Shown one piece after another: positions 1 to 9,012 of a stretch of DNA of 64,000 nucleotides; within the stretch, counting starts at the first letter, position 1; every line of letters begins with the position of its first letter. Location of the stretch: contig JASFXZ010000002.1 of NCBI GenBank assembly GCA_032209605.1, positions 52,578,431 to 52,642,430 on the forward strand. The letters are read 5' to 3'. The DNA is from Mactromeris polynyma. Taxonomy: Eukaryota; Mollusca; Bivalvia; Venerida; Mactridae. The notes below the pieces were generated by a model that saw only the letters and a list, made by a program, of their open reading frames with translations, was not told where the DNA came from and did no database searches. Position numbers and translations under genes: made by a program.

Positions 1-1006
1 CATTTGATATTGTCAAAATAATTTGTGATATTGTATAGTTGATGAATCCATTAAATGTCTGCTTACACTAAATCTCATCAGTCATTTCACACGCGCGTAA
101 ATCACAGTTGCATTTGCAATTAAGTAAACAATAAATATGTGATAAATACCACCAGGTCAATACTCGGCGACACGCTTCTAAAATGACATGTACAAATCAC
201 TTCTAAAATGACATGTACAAATCACTTCTAAAATGACATGTACAAATCGCTTCTAAATTGACATGTACAAATCGCTTCTAAATTGACATGTACAAATCGC
301 TTCTAAAATGACATGTTCAAATCGCTTCTAAAATGACAAGTTCAAATCGCTTCTAAAATGACATGTACAAATCGCTTCTAAAATGACATGTTCAAATCGC
401 TTCTAAAATGACATGTTCAAATCGCTTCTAAAATGACATGTACAAATCGCTTCTAAAATGACATGTACAAATCGCTTCTAAAATGACATGTACAAATCGC
501 TTCTAAAATGACATGTTCAAATCGCTTCTAAAATGACATGTACAAATCGCTTCTAAAATGACATGTTCAAATCGCTTCTAAAATGACATGTTCAAATCGC
601 TTCTAAAATGACATGTACAAATCGCTTCTAAAATGACATGTTCAAATCGCTTCTAAAATGACATGTTCAAATCGCTTCTAAAATGACATGTTCAAATCGC
701 TTCTAAAATGACATGTACAAATCGCTTCTAAAATGACATGTTCAAATCGTTGCATATACATGTATGTGTCATCATAATTTCTACAATAATCAAGTTCATG
801 TAACGTCGTTGCTAAGCGACCTCGACGTTTGTGATCAGCAGATTTTTATATTTCGATGTCTCGGGAAGAAATATGCGAGATAGCCCGCTTTTATTTGAAA
901 AGATTGTAATGTCAATAAACTCGCTGAGAGAATGAAAATAGCAAAAAAAAATTGAATGGATTCATAAACTATACAATATCACAAATGATTTTGACAATAT
1001 CAAATG
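1..1006. mobile_element. Non-autonomous DNA element with long TIRs and a minisatellite core
   Basis: The first about 57 bases of the window recur in inverted orientation at about 947-1006 (shared run ACTATACAATATCACAAA in the right arm), with only a few mismatches. Between them lie a 25-bp tandem array and about 200 bp of unique sequence. No transposase ORF is present, so the element would be non-autonomous. It may extend left of the window, so the true left end and any target duplication cannot be judged. TIR elements with satellite-like cores are known in bivalves; placing this one in a named family would be a guess. Confidence 0.7.
172..748. repeat. 25-bp minisatellite, about 23 copies
   Basis: Head-to-tail units of the form CGCTTCTAAAATGACATGTA plus CAAAT. 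The main variation is ACATGTAC versus ACATGTTC, with a few AAATTGAC variants at the left edge. The array forms the core of the inverted-repeat element around it and has no coding sense. Confidence 0.95.
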
Positions 1007-1149
1007 ATGATACAACACTTCAACAGTGGATTAACAAACGGGTAAATTATGGCCTGCACGTATTGATGTTTAATGTAAAATGGAGACCCCATCCAAACAC
1101 TTGTGTGAAGGATGGGGGTCATTATTGGAGATAGGCCGGAGGCCAAGAT

Positions 1150-1274
1150 ATATATAATAGCATGTTATCCTATCAACCATAACAGTGGTCGCTACTCTTT
1201 ACAGGTCAAAAACCCTGTATAATCATGTGACATAGTCATATAAATAGCCACGCTGCCCATGCAAAATCATAGTT
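1150..1274. repeat. Left inverted terminal repeat of the DIRS-like element
   Basis: Complementary to 6114-6234. The shared core includes GGTCGCTACTCTTTACAGGT and the stretch around CCACGCTGCCCATGCAAAAT. In DIRS elements these repeats take part in making the circular DNA intermediate. Confidence 0.9.
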
Positions 1275-1364
1275 TTAAAGGTTCATGTTGGCTATCAGCA
1301 ATTCAGGGAAGGGTGTATATATTTCTATCTACAAAAGTTGTATTCAGTAAATGTGGGAGGGTTG

Positions 1365-1480
1365 ATATATATCTTGGCCTCCGGCCTATCTCCAATAATG
1401 ACCCCCATCCTTCACACAAGTGTTTGGATGGGGTCTCCATTATTTTCAATAGGCCTCGGCCTTCAATATATATAATAGCA
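1365..1480. repeat. Internal complementary region (circle-junction template)
   Basis: The left part, ending GGGGTCTCCATT, is complementary to the left extremity of the element; the right part, beginning ATTATTTTCAATAGGCC, is complementary to the right extremity. The two halves share ATT. In the DIRS replication model this region templates joining of the two ends during circle formation. Its presence makes the DIRS assignment much firmer than the ORFs alone would. Confidence 0.88.
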
Positions 1481-1656
1481 TCTTTAAAGAGACAACATGA
1501 ACAGAACAGTTTTCCGTCATAGTTTAATACATTATAATCATAACATATACTATCTATGATGAAATCATAATATATGCCTTGTACTGTCATTGTCAATAAC
1601 TCATATGTCATTTATGCGAAAGCTCGTAATCTATTGTATTGAAACACATGATATAA

Positions 1657-2508
1657 TTACAAAACGTTTGCACAGTTTAAGACAGAAGTTTCAAAATTTG
1701 AACTACCCTGTTCAACTTCCCTATGGTAATATTTACGAAAATTCTTTGCCGACGACCAGTCAGCAGTTTTTAATACGTCAGACAACTTACACCCTGCTCT
1801 TAGCGCGGCAGATGAAGATGCTGCTCTAAACGAATGAGCTTTGTAAACCTTTACATCAATCCCTGTCTGACTAAGTACATCTTTCAGCCACCTAGCAATA
1901 GAACTAGTAGTAACAGCCTTAAAAGTTACAAATGAAATTAGAAGCTGATTATCCTTTCTTAAGGATTTTGTGCGCTTCAAATAATAAGTCAATGTCCTAA
2001 CTGGACACAATTCAACTTTATCAAAACACTTCAGTTCGAATGAATATGGGGTTCCAGCTTTTGAGCATTTTAGTCTATCCCCACAAAAACAAACCACCTT
2101 GTCATCTGTAAAACAAAGATTGTCTTCACGCAGCGCCTTCAAAGTCTGAGCACGAGCTGCTGTACTTAATGCTAATAAAGTAACTAATTTAAAAGTTAGA
2201 ATCTTTAAAGATAAAGACTTCAATGGCATCCACTTAGAGATTAGATTTAAAACTTTTGAAACATCCCACGTAAAGTCATATCTTGGTCTGGGAGGGTTGT
2301 TCACAAACATTCCCTTCATCAAACGCATAACCATGTGCGAAGTAAAGTTCCTGTCCTGATGAATAAGTTTAAAAGTTTCAAACAACACGGCTTTATGAGT
2401 TGAGATTACACTATATGACTTGTTTAAATTCTTAAGAAAAAGTAGGTAACAAACTATATCTGTTTCAGCTGGTGAAATGAGATTACAGTTCCTAAAATTA
2501 CACCACAA
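1657..2508 (-). CDS. Tyrosine recombinase of the DIRS-like element
   Basis: About 283 aa of open frame. It resembles phage-integrase-fold recombinases: an arginine in an ALSTAARAQTL context about residue 118, the HSFR box (H-x-x-R) about residue 225, and the presumed nucleophile tyrosine in NFRKYYHRE near the C-terminus. In DIRS elements this enzyme integrates a circular DNA copy in place of a DDE integrase, hence no target duplication. The frame is shifted relative to the upstream RNase H region: an SxWKKWSxWC-like stretch is split across two frames at about 2520-2535. It is therefore probably the 3' part of a once-continuous polyprotein rather than a separate gene, and the apparent start is not meaningful. 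Confidence 0.85.
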   Translation of the reverse strand: MWCNFRNCNLISPAETDIVCYLLFLKNLNKSYSVISTHKAVLFETFKLIHQDRNFTSHMVMRLMKGMFVNNPPRPRYDFTWDVSKVLNLISKWMPLKSLSLKILTFKLVTLLALSTAARAQTLKALREDNLCFTDDKVVCFCGDRLKCSKAGTPYSFELKCFDKVELCPVRTLTYYLKRTKSLRKDNQLLISFVTFKAVTTSSIARWLKDVLSQTGIDVKVYKAHSFRAASSSAALRAGCKLSDVLKTADWSSAKNFRKYYHREVEQGSSNFETSVLNCANVL

Positions 2509-3725
2509 GCTCCACTTTTTCCAAGCTGACTGATATTGCTTCCTTGTCCCTGCACGCCAACTGGCGAAGATAATGTCAATAGCTCCTTGCGGAATTCCTC
2601 GATTCTTGAGTTGTTTCCTGATACAACTGCTCCAATCATCTGGATATGTTTCCGAAGTGGATGAGGGCTTCCATTGTGTGGTAGGCTCAGTAAATCTGTA
2701 TGTCTGGGCAATCTAACTGGGAAAGATATAAGGCTATGTAAAAACATAGGGAACCAAGTCTGATTTGTCCAAAAGGGACAAACAAGAAGTGCTCTGTCTA
2801 CTCGGTCATCTTTTATTTTATTCAGAACCTTGCTCAACAGTTTGAAAGGTGGAAATATGTATGGGGTAAAGTCTCCCCAGTTTAATGAAAAAGCGTTTAC
2901 TGCCCATGCATCAGGGTCAGGCATCCATGACACATAGCAGCATAATTGTGCATTAAGTCTGGAAGCAAACAAATCTACATTGGGCTGCAAGGTATGTTTA
3001 GCTAGTCTAACAAAGATATCTTTCTTCAACATCCACTCTGTTGTGTCAGAAAAATTGCGAGAGGCAAAATCTGCTTAAATATTTGACGAGCCTGGCAAAT
3101 GAAAAGCTGTGACAAAATTATTTCTTTCTAAGCACCATTGCCAAATCTCCTTAGCTAAGATATCCATTTGGATGGAGCACATGCCACCCATTTTATTGAT
3201 GTAGGCAATAGCAGTAGTATTGTCTGACTGAACTCCTACATGAGTATCCCTTACCTTAGGATAAAACGACTTTAATGCAAAAAAAATTGCAAGTAACTCA
3301 AGGTAATTGATGTGATTATCTGATTCATAAGAGTTCCATCTACTACCAATTCTCTCTAAAGATTTAACCTGATATGCTCCCCAACCACAGTTTGACGCAT
3401 CACATTGCACCCAAGATGAAATAGGCTCTTGCCGAATTTTCTTCCCATTTTTTATTTTAATATTTTCCAGCCACCATTTTATTTCTACTCTAGCTTCTTT
3501 GGAAAGTTTCACCATAGCTTTATAATCCCCATCCTTTTCTAACCCTTCTACTTTTAACCGTTCAAGGCTTCTATAATGTAATGGAGCCTCAAGGATGGCA
3601 TGAAAAGCATTAATCAAAAGACCTATAAACGAGGCTAAATCTCTGACTTTTACCAATTCATGTATTAATAATTTTGAAGCCAAATTAGATATTTTTTCCA
3701 CTTTATCATCAGGTAAAAATACCAT
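2454..3725 (-). pseudogene. RNase H and linker region of the DIRS-like pol, with internal stop
   Basis: The upper part (3725-3075) carries RNase H signatures: WVQCDASNCGWGAY with the first aspartate, NYLELLAIFFAL with the glutamate, and VQSDNTTAIAYI with the second aspartate. A TAA codon at 3075-3077 interrupts it. The same frame then reopens as a typical linker with EWMLKKDIF, VDLFASRLNAQ and DPDAWAVNAFSLNW, which in DIRS pol precedes the recombinase. The frame is lost at about 2520-2535. One nonsense codon plus one frameshift make this a degenerate copy, unless these are assembly errors. Confidence 0.82.
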
Positions 3726-3760
3726 AAATAAAACTGAATCCAGCAGATACCCAAAGAACT

Positions 3761-4522
3761 TTATTTTTTTTGTGTTGGAATAACAACTGATTTTTCATCA
3801 TTAATGACAAAACCTAAACACTGCAATTTAGAATACATTGTTTCACAGTATTGTTGGCAAGTGTGTCTATCTTGATTCATATTTATAGAATCATCTATAT
3901 AATAGGAACACCTTATCCCTAGTTGTCTAAACAGGGCATAAATAGGCTTAAGAACCTTTGTGAAAACAAAAGGTGCTGACGATAGTCCAAAAGGGAGACA
4001 ATTAAAACAGAATAAGCTCCCTTTCCATATGAATTTCAAGTATTTCTGACTTTCCGGATGAATCGGAATTGAAAAATATGCAGACTTTAAGTCCAATGAT
4101 GTGAAATAATCATTTTTCTGAATCAGATCTAAACCAAACGGAAAAGTTTCTTGTTTGAAATGTTCACAGTGTACATATTTGTTAAGGTGCTTTAAATTAA
4201 TCACTGGTCTAAATTTTCCATTTGGCTTAGTAACTACGAAAATATTAGAAATGAAGTCACCATGTTGTTTATTACATGGAAAGATTGCACCATCTTTAAT
4301 TAAAGATTCAACTTCTTGGTGAACTAAATTTTCTTCATCTTTATTGAAATTAATTTGACTTGGATATGATGTTTGTATTGGTATTTTATCAAACACAATT
4401 TTATATCCTTGTACAGCTTGTAAGACCCACGAGTCTTTAGTCAGAGTGTTCCATTCTCTGTATGAGGCAATTAATTTTTGAGCGTTACTCACCTTTGTTT
4501 TAACAGGACGATTACATGTGGC
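3761..4522 (-). CDS. Reverse transcriptase domain of the DIRS-like element
   Basis: The frame contains the RT core: FRPVINLKHLNKYV, FTSLDLKSAYFSIPI with the first catalytic aspartate, LPFGLSSAPFVFTKVLKP, and the YIDD active-site box. The frame is already open across the end of the gag-like ORF, where VPKLATCNRPVK runs through the other ORF's stop, so the two probably overlap and the apparent GTG start at 4492 is not a real initiator. It ends at TAA immediately after an A8 run. Reading on in the -1 frame gives KFFGYLLDS and joins the RNase H segment, so an indel or -1 slippage at that run separates the two. Confidence 0.88.
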   Translation of the reverse strand, partial: ATCNRPVKTKVSNAQKLIASYREWNTLTKDSWVLQAVQGYKIVFDKIPIQTSYPSQINFNKDEENLVHQEVESLIKDGAIFPCNKQHGDFISNIFVVTKPNGKFRPVINLKHLNKYVHCEHFKQETFPFGLDLIQKNDYFTSLDLKSAYFSIPIHPESQKYLKFIWKGSLFCFNCLPFGLSSAPFVFTKVLKPIYALFRQLGIRCSYYIDDSINMNQDRHTCQQYCETMYSKLQCLGFVINDEKSVVIPTQKK

Positions 4523-5811
4523 TAGTTTGGGGACGTCACAGTGGCTGTAGGAGTAAATTTTTTACCCCTGGTCTGTGGCTGATGTTGGTAGCCGTATTGT
4601 CCATACTTGTCATTACTCTGTGGAGCCCCATATGGTCTTTGTCTGTACATGGCTGCTCGGCCTCTAGCCCGCATAGGTCCGTAACCTCTGTACATGCTTG
4701 GTACCTGGCCTCTATTTAAATATGATCCCCTAAAGCTTTTACCCTGTGGGTAGTACTTCCCAATTCTAATACCAGTGTCCAATCTTTTTATTTCTTTATT
4801 AACATCATCTCCGAAGAGAAGAGATGTGATTGGGGTACTAATACTACATATACCCGCATACCTGGGTTTCAGAAAAGGTCCAAGTAAATAGCGTCTTCTG
4901 GCGCTTATATTGAATTGAACTTGACCAAAAATGGTCAGTGCCTCTGCCATATAGGACTTCACTTCCGGGGTCTTTGAGATAAAAGGTTTACATGCTTTAG
5001 CCAATTGTAATAAAGGCAGAATACCAGCCATTACGAGGTTTTGAATGTCCCTTAGGGATTTATCAGTAATTTGCACCCTTTTTTGTTTTGCTAACTCGTT
5101 CCAGATTTCTTCATTTACCTTAGGGGGACATAATAAGTCACAGTTAGCAGGGACTTTATATTTGTCAATGATGTCATTGATTTGGCATTGATTGGTGCAT
5201 GCCGTATTAATCAGCCCTGCAAGGGATTCACTGATATCAGCACCCCTTTCAGGGGCTTTTAATTTCGGCATGTCCCAATCATCTTGATAATAGGAGTCGC
5301 ACTCATTTAAACCAGTTACATCAGGACAATTATCAACATTAGAATCTCGATCAAATAAGGCATGCGAAAATTTGTCATCCAACTTACGAGCCGTAAAGTT
5401 GAAGTCGTTTTCTTCTTCATACAGCCCGGAAAACGGGTCTGTGTCCACCTCTTGGGCAGTGTTATCATTAATTTGACAGGAAAATTCATTTCCATCCTTT
5501 GGTGAGGCTACGCCTAACACTTGTTTCAGTTTTGAAATATCGTTTACAGATAAATTGTCTAAATTGACAATGTTTACATTTTTTCCGGAATTACCGCCGG
5601 AAGTAGCAACAGCGCATGACTGCTTTTTGGGTTTTCCCGGTTTTGGGTTATTTTTAGGTTTTTCTTTCGAGACCAATTTAGCCACGCTTTTTAGCTTTTT
5701 CTTTTTACAAGAAGTTTGCTCCGACTCAAAGCCGGAAAAAGATTTCTCTTCTTCGGACGTATCTCCGAATATCGAAAGGACATCGTCCTTCCCCTTTTTT
5801 TGGTCAGACAT
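4522..5811 (-). CDS. Gag-like ORF1 of the DIRS-like element
   Basis: An intact 429-aa frame starting MSDQKKGKDDVLSIFG. The first about 80 residues are lysine- and serine-rich, the middle is acidic, and residues about 170-330 form a conserved-looking helical domain. The tail is rich in R, G, Y and Q (RGYGPMRARGRAA) and suggests nucleic-acid binding. No CCHC zinc knuckle is seen, as is usual for DIRS ORF1. Position upstream of and overlapping the RT frame supports a structural gag role. The first ATG follows about 300 bp of leader after the right inverted repeat. Confidence 0.8.
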   Translation of the reverse strand: MSDQKKGKDDVLSIFGDTSEEEKSFSGFESEQTSCKKKKLKSVAKLVSKEKPKNNPKPGKPKKQSCAVATSGGNSGKNVNIVNLDNLSVNDISKLKQVLGVASPKDGNEFSCQINDNTAQEVDTDPFSGLYEEENDFNFTARKLDDKFSHALFDRDSNVDNCPDVTGLNECDSYYQDDWDMPKLKAPERGADISESLAGLINTACTNQCQINDIIDKYKVPANCDLLCPPKVNEEIWNELAKQKRVQITDKSLRDIQNLVMAGILPLLQLAKACKPFISKTPEVKSYMAEALTIFGQVQFNISARRRYLLGPFLKPRYAGICSISTPITSLLFGDDVNKEIKRLDTGIRIGKYYPQGKSFRGSYLNRGQVPSMYRGYGPMRARGRAAMYRQRPYGAPQSNDKYGQYGYQHQPQTRGKKFTPTATVTSPN

Positions 5812-6113
5812 GAAGCCTGTGCGGTACCAAGCAAAACAAGATTGAAACAGGTTGTCAGATGGGCCGTTGTCAGAGTGCGGCTGTTTTTAACTATAAAGTG
5901 AACATAAACTTGTGCCTAAAATAAAAAGAACAAGTTGCAAACAGCAAACAAAGCACAAGCTAACTAACGCATTCAACTCTTACAACGTAAGAAAGACAAC
6001 GCGGTACTTCAAACACGAAAACAAAATTCAAAAAATAACAAACACACGTGGTCGATAATCGAGATAGCTTACCTACGTGTCAGTTGACCAACTGTCGACA
6101 CGGTCGCTAGAAT

Positions 6114-6234
6114 AACTATGATTTTGCATGGGCAGCGTGGCTATTTATATGACTATGTCACATGATTATACAGGGTTTTTGACCTGTAAAGAGTAGCGAC
6201 CACTGTTATGGTTGATAGGATAACATGCTATTAT
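6114..6234. repeat. Right inverted terminal repeat of the DIRS-like element
   Basis: Complement of 1150-1274. It lies upstream of the gag-like ORF with respect to minus-strand transcription, so it should hold the promoter region. The outermost tip to 6267 pairs with the right half of the internal complementary region. Confidence 0.9.
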
Positions 6235-6369
6235 ATATATTGAAGGCCGAGGCCTATTGAAAATAATGTACAGGTATTTCGATAGTATTCCGGTAAAATG
6301 TACAGGTATTCCGGTATTTCGGTAGTATTCCTGTACTCCGTTCAGTCGTGTGACCGCTTAATTAGCATT

Positions 6370-6490
6370 ATAAAGGTGGTCAGACCACGTGAACATTGCA
6401 CAACGTCACTCTCAACTTATCCTCAACTTACCGACGTCACTCTCAACTTATCGACGCCACTCTCAACTTATCGACGTTACTCTCAACTTA
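6370..6490 (+). repeat. Dispersed repeat with about five 20-bp GACGTCACTCTCAACTTATC units
   Basis: The stretch starting AAAGGTGGTCAGACCA and its GACGTCACTCTCAACTTATC motif recur once at about 42173-42225. Here the 20-bp part is tandemly repeated with small variants. It lies between the DIRS-like insertion and nanos. The GACGTC cores are CRE-like palindromes, but a regulatory role is not shown. Confidence 0.6.
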
Positions 6491-6517
6491 TTGTAGTTAC
6501 TACTTGTACCAGTATAC

Positions 6518-6662
6518 ATGACTTTCAAAACAATAAATACAATTTATATGCATTTATGTTTTCCAGTATACATGACTTTCAAAACAATAAATACAATAAA
6601 TATGCATTTATGTTTTCAGATAATGTTAATAACAAATACAATATATGCATTTATGTTTTCAG
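6518..6662 (+). repeat. Three tandem acceptor-like units in front of nanos
   Basis: Three copies of TGCATTTATGTTTTC(C)AG end at 6566, 6619 and 6662. Each is a T-rich tract closed by CAG, and a MTFKTINTI-encoding stretch is duplicated alongside. They could be alternative 3' splice sites for an upstream exon or simply a small tandem duplication. Because the same stretch also contains in-frame ATGs, the nanos start cannot be fixed from sequence alone. Confidence 0.6.
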
Positions 6663-7549
6663 ATGATGTTAAATGGTCTGTACCAAATGATTGTTGGGAA
6701 GAAGAGAAAACTGGGCCAGCAAGACCCATACTAGGAAGTAGAGTCAATGAGTGTGCACTTTTGGGCTTAGATTTGAAATTTTCTCCACCTCAGGAAGGAT
6801 ACAATGAACATACAAGCGTTTGGGGTTCATCTGGGTGCGTGTCTTTGCCAGAGCCATGGAAGTCTGATCACAGACCCGAGTCTGCGACGTCGATTAAATC
6901 CGAGTGGTCTAACGAAGGCAATGGTTTCAAAGATCCCTGGAACACCGTTTGCGGATCGATGGACAGCTGCCACGATTATTCTAGGTCTCCTAGTGCAGAA
7001 ATGGATGTAGGATGCACCTCTCCCAAGTGGAGTCAGTCTAGTACTAATGGCTCTGTAAATGGATGCTGGGACCATCCTGGCTCAATCGTAAGGGATAGGA
7101 ATATGTTGCAGAGTACAGGATTCTATCGAGATTCCAGTATGGAAAACAAAGGAAACTGTATCAACTTTCTTAGAAATGCAACTTCCTTCAAGGAACTTGG
7201 CAGAAATCAATATGCATCATATCCACAATACTCTAATGGGACATGTATTGATGGACAAGTTCCAGTAAAGCAGGTGGCAGTAATGTTGAACCGTCTTCTG
7301 CATGATGACACTAGAAACCGTAATAGTAGTGGCATGTATTGTGCATTCTGCAAGCGGAACAAGGAATGTAGGGAATTTTATACCACTCACATTGTAAAGG
7401 ACAGATGGGGAAAGGTTATTTGCCCGATACTGAGAAAGTATGTCTGCCCTGTCTGTAGTGCTACTGGTGACAATGCTCACACACTGAGGCATTGCCCTGT
7501 CCGTGCAAAGATTGAATTGCCATCCAAGCCTGGCTTTGATTTTGAGTAA
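6653..7549 (+). CDS. nanos: Nanos RNA-binding zinc-finger protein
   Basis: The C-terminus holds a complete nanos-type double CCHC zinc finger. Spacing is exact: C-x2-C-x12-H-x10-C, seven residues, then C-x2-C-x7-H-x4-C. With a start at 6653 the protein is 298 aa and the ligands are C230, C233, H246, C257, C265, C268, H276 and C281. Nanos proteins act with Pumilio to repress mRNAs in germline and multipotent cells. The about 230-residue N-terminal part is low in complexity, rich in S, W, G and N, and not conserved, as is usual. The start is uncertain. In-frame ATGs occur at 6518, 6572, 6623 and 6653, but three acceptor-like sequences overlap them; if the last is used, the exon starts at 6663 and the first codon lies upstream, perhaps beyond the DIRS-like insertion. 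Stop TAA at 7547. No intron is seen inside the finger. Confidence 0.93.
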   Translation: MFSDDVKWSVPNDCWEEEKTGPARPILGSRVNECALLGLDLKFSPPQEGYNEHTSVWGSSGCVSLPEPWKSDHRPESATSIKSEWSNEGNGFKDPWNTVCGSMDSCHDYSRSPSAEMDVGCTSPKWSQSSTNGSVNGCWDHPGSIVRDRNMLQSTGFYRDSSMENKGNCINFLRNATSFKELGRNQYASYPQYSNGTCIDGQVPVKQVAVMLNRLLHDDTRNRNSSGMYCAFCKRNKECREFYTTHIVKDRWGKVICPILRKYVCPVCSATGDNAHTLRHCPVRAKIELPSKPGFDFE

Positions 7550-9012
7550 GTTTGTGTGTTGGACTGAAAATGGTATTAAACGAGAACCTAATCATTAGAA
7601 TAAGTGCTGCAAAGTGAATCATTGCTGTCTATTGTACTATGACTATTTGAGACGTGAGACATTGGTTATATGCAACTCGGGGCAAGCGGATCGTAGGGGT
7701 TTTTACTGTTGTTGTCTTTTATTTTCTGAGAATTTTAAGGGATGTGAAACGTGGTTAAATGCAGATATTGCTGAATGCTGTAGTGACATTTTGCACCTAT
7801 ATTTTTAATGCAAATTATTTTTGGAAATGAGTGATAAATCATGTATGTCGATAATCATGTTTGTTTTTTTACCCTTTTTTAGATTTTTAACTTTATATAC
7901 TCAATTTTGCTGCACATGTAGGTGTTCATATTGTGGAGATGGGAATGTGTGTTCACAGTGGTGCCTTGTGTACGCATGTGTTGGCTCGGTATAAGAATTT
8001 TTAACCATTGATGTCTACATTTACTTTCATATTTAGTTTTATTTTGTTCCCCTTCTATGACGGCTCTTGTTTTATGGGTCACGGGACTAACCGAAATACT
8101 GGAATACCATGCTATATTAAACCCGTAAATTAATGCATTTTTGAAGTGTTGTATCATATTTGCAATTAAAATAACTTGATTACAGCAGCTAAATAATATT
8201 GTGCGAGTGTATTATTTTCTATATAAAATTTACAGGTATTTATTGTAGTATTTTGGTTAGTTGTGTGAACGTGTTCTATTGTATGTTTATTCTGTATAAA
8301 AAAGTATTTAGTTCAAAATAATTTTTATAATCTGTCGGAATTCGATGAATTTTTAGTGTCAAGTTTTGCACTAGATATTCTAGTCCCAAGTTTTACATAA
8401 TATATTCTAATCCACATATATTTTATAATGAACTACAGTATTTATGTAGTAGTGCATTAGAATGTATTTTGTTTAGACTTTAGTATATTTTTATCTTGGA
8501 ATATGGAGATGCTGTAGATTTGTATTTTAGTCTTCTTTTGTCGTGTGTATTTTAATATATTATTTCTCTTTTGTATTTTTAGAATTCACTTTGTGTTATT
8601 ATTATGGAAAGATAATATTTATTTTATTGCGTTGATTGGTTTTGTTGAGGGAATTATATTTTACAAGTTGTCGCCATGACAACATGGGAGATAAACCCAT
8701 CATTATATTCTGTACTGATAATCAGGTATAGGAATATTTGCTAAAATTATCATTTCTTGTTTCAAATTCGGTTATTAATCTTTAATTGTATTATGTTGGA
8801 TTTTTCATTAATTTTTATTCTGTACTGATAATCAGGTATAGGAATATTTGCTAAAATTATCATTTCTTGTTTCAAATTCGGTTATTAATCTTAAATTGTA
8901 TTATGTTGGATTTTTCATTAATTTGATTGTTCTTAATTTTCGTATACTGCTGGGAATCTAGATTTCAATTTTTGTAATTTTGATTTTCTGTTGAACCTAA
9001 CATGGATCTTTT
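7550..9012 (+). other. Nanos 3' flank, probable 3' UTR, no other gene seen
   Basis: T-rich sequence without a convincing ORF. Part of it is likely nanos 3' UTR. ATTAAA occurs near 8114 and 8165, but no canonical AATAAA was noted before 9 kb, so the transcript end is undetermined. A 110-bp tandem duplication lies within it. Confidence 0.5.
8707..8925. repeat. 110-bp tandem duplication
   Basis: The block beginning ATTCTGTACTGATAATCAGG is present twice with a 110-bp period and almost no differences, indicating a recent duplication. Confidence 0.9.

Larger units (their letters stand above)
1079..6267 (-). mobile_element. DIRS-like tyrosine-recombinase retrotransposon, nearly complete
   Basis: Three structural hallmarks of DIRS elements are visible. 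First, inverted terminal repeats of about 120 bp (about 1150-1274 and 6114-6234). Second, an internal complementary region near the 3' end (about 1365-1480) whose left half is complementary to the left tip (1079-1155) and whose right half is complementary to the right tip (6227-6267). Third, minus-strand ORFs in the order gag-like, reverse transcriptase/RNase H, tyrosine recombinase. Both tips carry AAT, and the internal region joins the tips through one shared ATT, as expected of a circular-intermediate junction. The element sits about 390 bp upstream of the nanos coding exon. RT/RH and recombinase frames are broken, so this copy is probably inactive although structurally complete. Confidence 0.92.

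Noticed and set aside
4516..5901. Plus-strand ORFs opposite the gag-like ORF
   Set aside because: Antisense shadows of the DIRS-like ORF1.
6804..7492. Out-of-frame and antisense ORFs over nanos
   Set aside because: They overlap the zinc-finger coding frame and have no family resemblance.
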